From: Propionibacteriales bacterium
Lineage (GTDB): Bacteria > Actinomycetota > Actinomycetes > Propionibacteriales > Propionibacteriaceae
Length of the DNA stretch: 50,932 nucleotides
Direction: 5' to 3'
Assembly (NCBI GenBank): GCA_021286985.1
Contig: JAJTBJ010000002.1
Location: forward strand, 1 to 50,932
Made by a program: the position numbers and the translations under genes. Positions 1 to 7,294 of the stretch are shown piece by piece. The notes under the pieces were generated by a model that made no database searches, was not told the DNA's origin, and saw only the letters and a program-made list of their open reading frames with translations. The number at the start of each line of letters is the position of its first letter. The stretch's first letter is position 1.

Positions 1-51
1 GCGAAGATGAACGTCGGGCTGAGCCAACTGAGAGCGATGCTGAGCGAATGA
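1..51 (+). CDS. 3' end of an unidentified gene
   Basis: The first frame is open from base 1 and reads AKMNVGLSQLRAMLSE before a TGA stop at 49-51. The stop overlaps the ATG of the PHP gene in an ATGA junction, so the two are probably translationally coupled in one operon. Only 16 residues are visible and no family can be assigned. That this is a real coding tail is inferred from the overlap alone. Confidence 0.5.
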   Translation, partial: AKMNVGLSQLRAMLSE

Positions 52-899
52 AGATTGACCTGCATGTTCACACCACGGTGTCGGACGGCACTGATTCTCC
101 GGCCGAACTGGTGACGGCAGCGGCCGCAGCCGGGCTGGACGTGATTGGTCTGTGCGATCACGACGCCACCGATGGCTGGGAGGCGGCGCTGACGGCCGGC
201 GAGGCGGCCGGGGTCCGAGTGCTGCGGGGGATCGAGATCTCCTGCCAGGTGCGGGGCAACTCGGTGCACCTGCTGGCCTATGGGTGCCGCCCCGACGACC
301 AGGCCCTGGCAGACGAGTTGGCCCGCAATCGGGCCGGACGCGCCGAGCGGGTGCCGACCATGCTGGCCCGACTGGCCGAGCACCACATGCCGATTCCTGA
401 AGACGTGCTCGCCCGGCACGTGGGCGACAGCCCCTCGGTGGGGCGTCCACACTTCGCTGATGCCATGGTCGAGTTGGGCTACGTGGCTGATCGCGGTGAG
501 GCGTTCGCCAAGTGGCTGGCAGATGACAAGCCCATCTATGTGGCCCGCTACTCCACGCCGTTGGAGCATGGGCTGGATCTGGTGCGGGCCGCCGGCGGCG
601 CCGCGGTGATCGCCCATCCGTGGGGTCGGATCAGCCGAGAGGCGTTGCCGCCCCGCTATCTGGGGGCCCTGGTGGCCTCCCGCCAGTTGGATGGGATCGA
701 GGTCGATCACCAGGATCACGATGCGGCGACGCGCGAGGAGTTGCGGGCGCTGGCCGACTTCGTGGGAGCGGTGATCACCGGCTCGTCGGACTACCACGGC
801 ATCGGCAAACTCGACCATCCGCTGGGCTGCAACACCACCACGCCGGAAGCCTTGGTCAAACTCGAACGCCGCGTCCAGGCGCGCGGTGGAGTGCTGTAG
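48..899 (+). CDS. PHP-domain phosphoesterase
   Basis: This 283-residue protein is a PHP-domain metal-dependent phosphoesterase. The N-terminus has the HxH metal motif (DLHVHTTVSDGT, residues 4-15). GLCDHD, GIEIS, AHPW and SSDYHG follow in the family order, so the set of metal ligands looks complete. Relatives such as E. coli RNase AM/YciV act on nucleoside 3',5'-bisphosphates and short RNA 5' ends, so a small nucleotide or RNA substrate is the best guess; the exact substrate cannot be read here. The length matches the stand-alone PHP family and there is no polymerase domain. The start overlaps the stop of the preceding gene (ATGA). The trpS leader begins only 10 bases after its stop, so trpS may be partly co-transcribed from here. 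Confidence 0.85.
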   Translation: MKIDLHVHTTVSDGTDSPAELVTAAAAAGLDVIGLCDHDATDGWEAALTAGEAAGVRVLRGIEISCQVRGNSVHLLAYGCRPDDQALADELARNRAGRAERVPTMLARLAEHHMPIPEDVLARHVGDSPSVGRPHFADAMVELGYVADRGEAFAKWLADDKPIYVARYSTPLEHGLDLVRAAGGAAVIAHPWGRISREALPPRYLGALVASRQLDGIEVDHQDHDAATREELRALADFVGAVITGSSDYHGIGKLDHPLGCNTTTPEALVKLERRVQARGGVL

Positions 900-902
900 A
901 TT
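897..902 (+). promoter_or_regulatory. candidate -10 box for the trpS leader
   Basis: TAGATT fits the actinobacterial TANNNT -10 pattern and overlaps the last codon of the PHP gene. Seven bases separate it from the GTG of the leader peptide, so the transcript would start at or next to that codon and the leader peptide would be leaderless. No convincing -35 hexamer is seen 16-18 bases upstream. This is inference from spacing. Confidence 0.4.
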
Positions 903-909
903 GATCGTC

Positions 910-942
910 GTGCATAGCCGGGTCTGCTGGTGGCGGTCGTAA
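910..942 (+). CDS. trp leader peptide with tandem Trp codons
   Basis: A 10-codon reading frame, GTG CAT AGC CGG GTC TGC TGG TGG CGG TCG TAA, encodes MHSRVCWWRS. The two adjacent TGG codons are the sensor of a ribosome-mediated attenuator: a ribosome stalled there for lack of charged Trp-tRNA would cover the following stem and switch downstream RNA folding. Trp is a rare residue and the gene downstream is tryptophanyl-tRNA synthetase, so the match is unlikely to be chance. No Shine-Dalgarno sequence lies just upstream, which suits a leaderless start. The frame is far too short for gene finders. Confidence 0.8.
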   Translation: MHSRVCWWRS

Positions 943-997
943 CACGGCCGACGCTATGACCCATGCCCTACGGCCGTCCGGATCCGGCGGCCGTTTT
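934..997 (+). promoter_or_regulatory. Trp-responsive transcription attenuator of trpS
   Basis: Four mutually exclusive segments can be read. Segment 1 (934-940, CGGTCGT, the last leader codons) pairs with segment 2 (944-950, ACGGCCG) across a 3-base loop. Segment 2 can instead pair with segment 3 (971-977, CGGCCGT), giving an antiterminator. Segment 3 (970-976, ACGGCCG) pairs with segment 4 (988-994, CGGCCGT), giving a terminator followed by T994-T997. A ribosome stalled at the Trp codons (928-933) would mask segment 1 and free 2 to pair with 3, so transcription reads into trpS. A Trp-codon attenuator has been described for a Streptomyces trpS gene, so the class is known; this copy is read directly from sequence. 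Confidence 0.8.
970..997 (+). terminator. attenuator terminator hairpin
   Basis: ACGGCCG at 970-976 and CGGCCGT at 988-994 form a 7-bp stem. The CCGG copies at 978-981 and 984-987 can extend it inside, and a short T run (994-997) follows. It lies between the leader peptide and the trpS start, so it would stop transcription when Trp-tRNA is plentiful. Confidence 0.7.
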
Positions 998-1035
998 GCA
1001 TGCCTGATCCGGGCGCCACGATCTGAGGAGAACTG

Positions 1036-2163
1036 ATGTCTGACCAGCCCCCAGCGGCGATGACCGACGACTCCGGCGAGGACCTCGCCCAATCGACGTC
1101 GGAGGCGTCGCTGCGCCGCACCGAAGCGCGTAGCGCCGAGATCGAGGCCCAGATCGCGCGGGACCCGTCCGGCTTCCGGGTGATGACGGGCGACCGTCCC
1201 ACCGGCAATCTGCACCTGGGTCACTACTTCGGTTCGCTGGCCAATCGGGTGAGGCTTCAGGACGCCGGGGTGGAGACCTTCATCCTGATCGCCGACTACC
1301 AGGTGATCACCGATCGGGACGGCACCGGACCGATCCACGATCGGGTGCTGGGGATGCTGGCCGACTACCTGGCGATCGGGCTGGACCCGACGCGCACCAC
1401 CATCTACGCCCACTCCGCGGTGCCGGCGCTGAACCAGCTGCTGCTGCCGTTCCTGTCGCTGGTCACCGACGCCGAGCTGCGTCGCAACCCGACGGTGAAG
1501 GCCGAACTGGAAGCCACCGGCGATCGTCCGATGTCAGGCCTGCTGCTGACCTATCCGGTGCATCAGGCCGCCGACATTCTGTTCTGCAAGGCGAACTTGG
1601 TGCCGGTCGGCAAGGACCAGCTGCCGCACCTGGAACAGACCCGGGTGGTCGCTCGGCGCTTCGACGAGCGTTACGGCCGCGTCCAGGCCGATCGTCCGAT
1701 CTTCCCGCAGGCCGAGGCGCTGCTGAGCAAAGCCTCGACGGTGTTGGGATTGGACGGCACCAAGATGAGCAAGACCAAGGGCAATGTGATCGAGATCGGC
1801 ATGGACGCCGACACCACCGCCAAGTTGGTGAAGAAGGCGGTGACCGATTCCAACCGCCAGATCACCTACGATCCGGCGAACCGTCCGGAGGTTTCCAACC
1901 TGCTGATGTTGGCGTCGCTGTGCTCCGGTGAGGATCCGGTGGTGATCGCCGAACGGATCGGCGACGGAGGTGGCGGCACGTTGAAGGCCGTGGTCACCGA
2001 GGCGGTCAACGAGTTCTTCGCCCCGATCCGCGCTCGGCGGGTGGAGCTTGCTGCCGATCCTGGCTACCTGATCGACGTGCTGCGCGCCGGCAACGCCCAC
2101 GCCAACGAGGTCGGCGACGCCACTCTGGCCGAGGTGCGCCAGGCGATGAACATGGTCTACTGA
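1036..2163 (+). CDS. trpS: tryptophanyl-tRNA synthetase
   Basis: This class I aminoacyl-tRNA synthetase (375 residues) charges tRNA-Trp with tryptophan using ATP. The HIGH signature appears as HLGH at residues 60-63 in TGNLHLGHYFG, and the KMSKS loop appears as KMSKT at 243-247. The MSGLLLTYPVHQAADIL stretch matches the tryptophan-pocket and helical region of TrpRS. The protein carries an N-terminal extension of about 45 residues rich in Asp, Glu and Ser before the catalytic core. GAGGAG (1025-1030) sits a few bases before the ATG and supports this start. Expression is probably controlled by the leader peptide and attenuator directly upstream, and a strong terminator follows the stop codon. 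Confidence 0.97.
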   Translation: MSDQPPAAMTDDSGEDLAQSTSEASLRRTEARSAEIEAQIARDPSGFRVMTGDRPTGNLHLGHYFGSLANRVRLQDAGVETFILIADYQVITDRDGTGPIHDRVLGMLADYLAIGLDPTRTTIYAHSAVPALNQLLLPFLSLVTDAELRRNPTVKAELEATGDRPMSGLLLTYPVHQAADILFCKANLVPVGKDQLPHLEQTRVVARRFDERYGRVQADRPIFPQAEALLSKASTVLGLDGTKMSKTKGNVIEIGMDADTTAKLVKKAVTDSNRQITYDPANRPEVSNLLMLASLCSGEDPVVIAERIGDGGGGTLKAVVTEAVNEFFAPIRARRVELAADPGYLIDVLRAGNAHANEVGDATLAEVRQAMNMVY

Positions 2164-2172
2164 CAAGGCAAA

Positions 2173-2212
2173 ACGCAAAAGGGCCAGCCGGTGACGGCTG
2201 GCCCTTTTGCGT
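2173..2212. terminator. bidirectional Rho-independent terminator
   Basis: A perfect 17-bp inverted repeat (2173-2189 and 2196-2212) encloses a 6-base loop. Each arm carries AAAA/TTTT next to a GGGCC core, so both strands have a GC stem flanked by a U tract. It lies between the converging trpS and the DEAD-box helicase gene and can end transcription from both sides. Confidence 0.92.
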
Positions 2213-2227
2213 GGGCTGAATGGCTGG

Positions 2228-3757
2228 TTACTCTGCCGAAGCCGGGGCCTGGCCAGAGCCGCCACGACGGCGACGACGCCGACGAGCGGGACGGTCGGGG
2301 GAGTCGCCATCGTTGACCGGTGCCGACGCATCCACCGACACCTCGGCCGCGCCGGCCTCGGCACCCTCGGCGCCTTCGGCCACCGGAACGCCGTTACGCA
2401 GGCGGCGACGGGTGCGCTCGCGGGCGGGACGTTCCTTGTGGTGGTGATCCTTCGAACCGTGATGATCGTGGTGCTTCTTCTCCCGCGGCTCCTTGGGCTC
2501 GGGGGCCTTGAGCCGGCCCTTCGTGCCTTCGGGAATGCCCAGGTCGGCCAGCAGGTGTGCCGAGTTGGAGTAGGTCTCGACCAGTTCAGGGAAGTCCAGA
2601 GCCAGGGCCTTGTTGATGACCTTCCAGCGGGTGACGTCGGCCCAATCGACCAGGGTCACCGCCACACCCTTGGCGCCGGCGCGGCCGGTGCGTCCGATGC
2701 GATGCACATAGGTCATTTCCGAGTCGGGGCACTCGTAGTTGACCACGTGGCTGACGTCGGTGATGTCGATGCCGCGGGCGGCCACGTCGGTGGCCACCAG
2801 GACGTCGACCTTGCCTTCGCGGAACTTCTTCAGCGCCTTCTCCCGCGCAACCTGGTTCAGGTCGCCGTGGATCGAGGTGGCGGAGAAGCCGCGGTCCTCC
2901 AACTCGTCGGACAACCGCTGCGCGGCGCGCTTGGTGCGGGTGAAGATGATCGTGCGGGTGCAATCAGGGGACTGCAGCAGCTTGCCGATGATCTCCGGCT
3001 TGTCCAGGTCGTGGGCCTGGTAGACGAACTGGGTGGTGTCGGGGACTGTGAGCTGAGAGTCCTTGGTCTCGGCGCGCACGTTCACCGGCTGGTTGAGATG
3101 CATCCGCGACAGCGAGACGATCGCCGAGGGCATCGTGGCGGAGAACAGCAGGGTCTGTCGGGTCTTGGGCGTCTTGGCGATCAGCCGCTCCACGTCGGGC
3201 AGGAAGCCCAGGTCGAGCATCTCGTCGGCCTCGTCCAGCACCAGCACCCGTACCGCCGACAGGTTCAGCGAGCGGCGGTTCACCAGGTCGAGCAGCCGTC
3301 CGGGGGTACCGACGACGACGTCCACGCCGGCGTTGAGGGCGTCCAACTGCGGCTCGTAGCCGACGCCGCCATAGACGGTCAGGACGCGGGCCTTGCGCAC
3401 GGCCGAGGCCACTTCGAGGTCACCGGCCACCTGCAGAGCCAATTCGCGAGTGGGGCACATCACCAGCGCCTGCGGCAGGCCGGGGTGCTCGAGTTCGGCA
3501 TAGCCGGGGTCGGTCGGCACGGTGATCCGCTGCAACAGGCTGATGCCGAAAGCGAAGGTCTTGCCGGTGCCGGTGCGCGCCTGGCCGATCATGTCGGTGC
3601 CGTTGATGGCGATCGGAATGGCCAAGGCTTGGATGGGGAAGGGGTATTCGATCCCCTTCATCGAAAGGGCTTCGGTGATCTCGGCGATGACGCCGAGGTC
3701 GGCGAAGGTCTGTTGGGCAGCAGCCGCAGGCGCGGCTTCGAGAGCGTGCTCGGTCAG
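2228..3757 (-). CDS. DEAD-box ATP-dependent RNA helicase
   Basis: The two RecA-like domains carry the full DEAD-box set: Q motif (GIEYPFPIQ), Walker A ARTGTGKT, PTRELA, TPGR, the DEAD box in VLDEADEML, SAT in LFSATMP, then ARGIDI and HRIGRTGRAG. It should unwind RNA in ribosome assembly or mRNA decay. The C-terminal tail is His-rich, then Arg-rich (RRRRRRRGG), as in RNA-binding tails of actinobacterial DEAD proteins. The first ATG (3661) would cut off the conserved Phe about 17 residues before the Q motif, in QQTFADLGVIAEITEAL. That stretch is encoded upstream in frame back to a stop near 3769, where the only usable start is CTG at 3757, with GAGG seven bases before it. A one-base slip in the GGG at 3757-3759 would instead join it to the ATG at 3776. 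An annotation starting at 3661 is the fallback. Confidence 0.9.
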   Translation of the reverse strand: MTEHALEAAPAAAAQQTFADLGVIAEITEALSMKGIEYPFPIQALAIPIAINGTDMIGQARTGTGKTFAFGISLLQRITVPTDPGYAELEHPGLPQALVMCPTRELALQVAGDLEVASAVRKARVLTVYGGVGYEPQLDALNAGVDVVVGTPGRLLDLVNRRSLNLSAVRVLVLDEADEMLDLGFLPDVERLIAKTPKTRQTLLFSATMPSAIVSLSRMHLNQPVNVRAETKDSQLTVPDTTQFVYQAHDLDKPEIIGKLLQSPDCTRTIIFTRTKRAAQRLSDELEDRGFSATSIHGDLNQVAREKALKKFREGKVDVLVATDVAARGIDITDVSHVVNYECPDSEMTYVHRIGRTGRAGAKGVAVTLVDWADVTRWKVINKALALDFPELVETYSNSAHLLADLGIPEGTKGRLKAPEPKEPREKKHHDHHGSKDHHHKERPARERTRRRLRNGVPVAEGAEGAEAGAAEVSVDASAPVNDGDSPDRPARRRRRRRGGSGQAPASAE

Positions 3758-3873
3758 GGTCTTGCCTCATCTTCATCTGCGCGCTGGGCGCAGAACGGGC
3801 TGCCGGCGGCTACCAGGCCGCTCCAGGCAGGCTCACTCTTGGTGAGGAGCGCGTCAAGTCTAGCGCAAGCGGC

Positions 3874-4098
3874 TCACAGAGCGCCGAAGCCGACCGGGCG
3901 GGCCTTCTCCTGACCGAGGTCGACGTAGGCGACCTTTGCCGCCGGAATGAGCACCTTGCGGCCCTTTTCGTCGGTGAGGGTGAGCAAGCCACCGTCGGTC
4001 AGCGCCTTGGTGAGCTGCGCCTCAACCTCAGCCGCAGTCGCCGTGGTCTCCACCGTCAACTCACGAGCGATGTCCTGGACGCCGATCTTGATCTCCAC
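3874..4098 (-). CDS. DUF3107 family small protein
   Basis: This is a 74-residue cytosolic protein of the DUF3107 family, which is common in actinobacteria and has no established function. It starts MEIKIGVQDIARELTVE and ends with the typical KVAYVDLGQ...RPVGFGAL. The middle (GGLLTLTDEKGRKVLIPA) is the conserved core. GAGG lies upstream of the ATG within the GGAGGAACG stretch. The DEAD-box helicase gene follows on the same strand after about 115 bases, so they may share a transcript. The acidic middle and compact size suggest a small alpha/beta fold, but no catalytic residues can be named. Confidence 0.85.
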   Translation of the reverse strand: MEIKIGVQDIARELTVETTATAAEVEAQLTKALTDGGLLTLTDEKGRKVLIPAAKVAYVDLGQEKARPVGFGAL

Positions 4099-4176
4099 CG
4101 TTCCTCCTTCAGGTCGGGCCCAATCTACCCCGACGCCGCGGCCAATCGGACGGCCGTACGCCCACAGCGCAACCGG

Positions 4177-6369
4177 TCAGGAAATGGTGACCGCAGCGAT
4201 GGGGTCGCCTCCGCCGTAGACATCACCGACGCTGCCGCTGCCGTCGGCCGCGGCTGCGTTCAACCGGAAGGTGTAGCGCCCGGCCGGAGCCTTCGCCCCG
4301 GAGGTGGTCTTGCCGTTCCAGGTGATCCCGCGCAGCGAGTTGGCCTTGGTCTTGCCGACCTTGATCCTGGCCACGACCACGCCGGAGGAGTTCGTGACGC
4401 TGACGGTGCCGGCGGCCAACTTCTTGGTGACGTCGATGGCGAGCTTCCAGGTGCGGCTGCCGCTCTTGGACGTGACCACCGACAGCACTCGCGGTGCGGT
4501 GCGTCCGGTGTCGGCAACGGTGGTGAGCACCAGCTTGCCGGAGGCGACATAGACCAGCCGGGGGCCATCAACGGCGGCGATCCGCGCCGTAGATGCCAGC
4601 TGGGTGCTGGTGCCGGTGAGGAAGTTCCACACCGACAAGGTTGACGAATGCGGGAGTCGGGACACCACGAACCCGTCGCTGAGGGCGACCACTCGCGACT
4701 TCACCGGGCCGGTGTAGACCGCGCCGGTGCGGTAGTTCACGACCACCGGATACTCCTCGCCGTCGGTGGCCGGACGCAGGGAGGCGGCCACCCAGTCACC
4801 CCACAGCCGCACGTCGGTGTAGAAGCCGCCGGTGCCTGGGTCGGGCAGTTCTATTGCATAGTTGGGCTGGCTGGGGTGGATCACGTTGAGCACGGTGAGG
4901 GTGCGGCTGCTCACCGTGGTATCCCCGGTACGGAGCACCCCCAGGTCGCCGAAGATGTCCTCCATCACCATGCCGGACGCGGCTCCGGGAAGGGTCAGCT
5001 GTTTGCCCTTGGCGTTGTGGAGCATGGAGGTGGATTCGCAGTCCTCGTCCATCACCAGCACGTGGTCGCGGCAACTTGACCGGTCGAAAATGTTGGCGCC
5101 GCTGAAGACCTGGCTGCCGCGATCGCCCCAATCCTTCCCGGTGGCGGTCTTGATGCCGCGGTCATAGATCGTCATGCGGCCCGAGGCCTGGTCGAAGGTC
5201 GCCAGGCGGGCGCCACTGGCCGCGACCCCGCTGGAGCCTGGCAGCGTCCGCGCCGCGCCGATCGTGGAGGTCACCGGACGAATCCAGTTACGGATACTGA
5301 AGTCGGTGGTGGCGCCGCCGCCGACCACGCTGGTGGGGGTCAGTGCGAGCGAGGCGGGCACGGCCGCGCGGGTCGCCCACGGGATCTTCCTGATGGTGAC
5401 CTTGCCGTTGGCCTTGAACAGGTACATCCGGACAGCCGGAGTGGACTTGACGGTCACTACCGCACCGTTCTCGCCGTCCTCCTGGTCGTAGTGGATGCCC
5501 TTGGCACGCATGAGTTTGGCGTAGTTGTGGGGTGCGCCGAGCTTGCCGCCGCTCAGCGGGTACCACACGTAGCTGTTCTTGGTGGTGTCGATCAACACGC
5601 CACTGGCATTGAAGGCCCGAATGAAGAAGAACTTCCCGCTGATCCCCCGGCAGGTGGTGGCCGCAGTGTCGAGATTCAGCACGCACACCTTCGCGCCGGT
5701 GACATAAGCCACCAGGTTTCCGCTGAGCTCGCCGTTGGCGGACGCAGAGGTCAACTCCAGGGAGTTGCCATCAGGGCGGACGCGGTACCACCGCTGAGTG
5801 TCGGGGTTGAGGTAGATCACCGAGCCGTCGCCCAGCAGGGAGGGGTAGGACTCAGCGGGCAACGCGATGTCTCGGACCGATCCGTCCAGCAGCGAACGGA
5901 CGCTGTAGGTCCGGGACGGCCAGGCCTGCAGCAACAGCAGCCCGCCGGCCTTACTGATGACCGACTCGCCGGACTGCAGGGTGTAGCTGCTGCCCACCGG
6001 GGCGTCAGCGATCAAGGAATAGGCGTCGTAGCGCTTGAGGGTGGGGGTGTCGGTGATGATGATGCCGCCGCTGACCCGTCCCGCGTCGGACACCTCGCTG
6101 GTGGGGTAGCAGTAGTCGGGGTAGCTGGGACACGGGACATTGGCCACCGCCCAGGTCTTGCCGGAGTCGTGAGTGATCCGGAAGCTCCGCTCGGCCCGCA
6201 TCAGGATGTGTGGCCCGGACACAGCCACCACCACGGGCATCAGGGGCTGCCGGGGCAGGGGAGTAGTGAGGTCCTTGGCCACCGCCGTCGGCACCAAAGA
6301 AGTGCTGCACAACGCGAGCGTCGCCAGCGTGCCCAACCCGATCCGAACTGCCTTCGCTAACCCACGCAT
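4177..6369 (-). CDS. secreted protein with C-terminal FlgD-like Ig domain
   Basis: The 730-residue product starts with a Sec signal peptide: basic MRGLAKAVR, a hydrophobic GLGTLATLALCSTSLV stretch and an AVA-KD cleavage site near residue 31. ITHDSGKTW at about residue 70 resembles an Asp-box (BNR) turn, and the long middle is Gly/Ser/Thr-rich, beta-like sequence of the kind seen in WD40/BNR propellers. The C-terminus, about residues 640-715, has WNGKTTSGAKAPAGRYTFRLNA, the signature of a FlgD-type Ig-like repeat. No enzyme motif is recognised. GGAGG precedes the ATG by seven bases. It is the last gene of the minus-strand signalling run, 78 bases after the FHA gene. A role as an exported binding or sensor protein is inference. 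Confidence 0.75.
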   Translation of the reverse strand: MRGLAKAVRIGLGTLATLALCSTSLVPTAVAKDLTTPLPRQPLMPVVVAVSGPHILMRAERSFRITHDSGKTWAVANVPCPSYPDYCYPTSEVSDAGRVSGGIIITDTPTLKRYDAYSLIADAPVGSSYTLQSGESVISKAGGLLLLQAWPSRTYSVRSLLDGSVRDIALPAESYPSLLGDGSVIYLNPDTQRWYRVRPDGNSLELTSASANGELSGNLVAYVTGAKVCVLNLDTAATTCRGISGKFFFIRAFNASGVLIDTTKNSYVWYPLSGGKLGAPHNYAKLMRAKGIHYDQEDGENGAVVTVKSTPAVRMYLFKANGKVTIRKIPWATRAAVPASLALTPTSVVGGGATTDFSIRNWIRPVTSTIGAARTLPGSSGVAASGARLATFDQASGRMTIYDRGIKTATGKDWGDRGSQVFSGANIFDRSSCRDHVLVMDEDCESTSMLHNAKGKQLTLPGAASGMVMEDIFGDLGVLRTGDTTVSSRTLTVLNVIHPSQPNYAIELPDPGTGGFYTDVRLWGDWVAASLRPATDGEEYPVVVNYRTGAVYTGPVKSRVVALSDGFVVSRLPHSSTLSVWNFLTGTSTQLASTARIAAVDGPRLVYVASGKLVLTTVADTGRTAPRVLSVVTSKSGSRTWKLAIDVTKKLAAGTVSVTNSSGVVVARIKVGKTKANSLRGITWNGKTTSGAKAPAGRYTFRLNAAAADGSGSVGDVYGGGDPIAAVTIS

Positions 6370-6387
6370 GAATGCCTCCGACTAGGC

Positions 6388-6413
6388 GAATGCGGACTCA
6401 TGCAGCCGCATTC
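6388..6413. repeat. 8-bp inverted repeat before the secreted-protein gene
   Basis: GAATGCGG (6388-6395) and CCGCATTC (6406-6413) can form a perfect stem with a 10-base loop in the gap between the FHA gene and the secreted-protein gene. No T run follows on either strand, so it is more likely an mRNA hairpin or protein-binding palindrome than a simple terminator. Confidence 0.4.
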
Positions 6414-6447
6414 TCAGGCTATCAGCGGGTGCTGAAATAGGCGCCGG

Positions 6448-7293
6448 TCAGGCGCCGAATGCTTCCTGCTCGTCCAAAGTGGCGCGGCGCACCACGATCC
6501 GGGTCCAGGCGCCCACGTAGATCCGCTGGCCCTCGGTGAGCTCGACCCGTCCTTGGGGGATGGGCATCGCCGGCAGTGGACCGGCCGGCGGGCCGACAAA
6601 GGTGCCGTTGGCCGAACCCAGATCCTCGACCCACCAGCGGGTGCCGTCGGTGGTGAGCATGGCGTGGCGGCGGCTGCAACCGGAATCCAGTTCGCAATCG
6701 ATCTCAGGGAAGATCCCCTTGCTGTGCGAGACCCGTCCGATCAGATTGTTGGCTTTGGTCAGCCCGACGATGTCGGGCAGGCCCACCGACGGCATCGGAT
6801 CGGTCGAACCCTGCGCGGTGTACCAGTCGGGGTCGATCCACAACTCGGCGACCCACTCCACCCGTGGACGGGCCGGGGCAGCCGGTGACGCGCCGGGGGC
6901 GGGCTGGTCGACCGGCGACGGAGTGGGCAGGACGGCAGCCTCGGCAGCGTCGTCGGCGACCGCAGCAACGGGCGCCGGGGGGACGTCGGCAGCCGCGGTG
7001 GGTGCCGGTGCGGCCTCAGGGGCGTCGGCAACCGGCAGCGGGGGTACCGCTGCCAAGGTCGGCCACGCCGGGGCTGGGCTCGGTGCCGGCATGGTGCCGG
7101 TGGTGAAGTCGTACCCGCAGGACTCGCAGAACAGCGCCTCGGCGACGTTCGCGGTGCCACAGTTCGGGCAGCTGATGGTGACGGCGGGCGCCGGTGCGGA
7201 CGGTGTCGGCGCGGGCTGATCACCGATCGGCAGACCGCAGACGTCGCAGAAGTCGGATTGGTCGGTCTGATGTCCTGCGGGGCAAGTCGCCAT
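6448..7293 (-). CDS. zinc-ribbon FHA domain protein
   Basis: The protein (281 residues) has two N-terminal zinc-ribbon-like units: C4/H8/C16/C19, and C42/C45/C56/C59 in CPNCG...CESCG. A long Ala/Pro-rich linker follows, then a C-terminal FHA domain at about residues 185-275. The FHA core shows GRVSHSKG, the SRRH phosphopeptide-binding motif and DLGSANGTFVG. FHA domains bind phosphothreonine, so this is the likely reader of the neighbouring PknG-like kinase, with the PP2C phosphatase as the eraser. It begins one base after the stop of the VWA gene and shares the operon. There is no signal peptide or membrane segment, so it is cytosolic. Confidence 0.88.
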   Translation of the reverse strand: MATCPAGHQTDQSDFCDVCGLPIGDQPAPTPSAPAPAVTISCPNCGTANVAEALFCESCGYDFTTGTMPAPSPAPAWPTLAAVPPLPVADAPEAAPAPTAAADVPPAPVAAVADDAAEAAVLPTPSPVDQPAPGASPAAPARPRVEWVAELWIDPDWYTAQGSTDPMPSVGLPDIVGLTKANNLIGRVSHSKGIFPEIDCELDSGCSRRHAMLTTDGTRWWVEDLGSANGTFVGPPAGPLPAMPIPQGRVELTEGQRIYVGAWTRIVVRRATLDEQEAFGA

Positions 7294-7294
7294 C

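Noticed and set aside
3420..3776. 118-codon frame beginning MKMRQDP upstream of the helicase
   Set aside because: After a few codons it is an out-of-frame copy of the helicase gene. Only its ATG is of interest, as a possible start if an indel exists.
2207..3913. 568-codon open frame on the plus strand opposite the helicase
   Set aside because: It is a GC-driven mirror of the DEAD-box gene on the other strand; the helicase has every family motif and this frame has none.
6440..6458. GGCGCC...GGCGCC as a terminator
   Set aside because: It is a short GC palindrome at the end of the FHA gene without a U tract.
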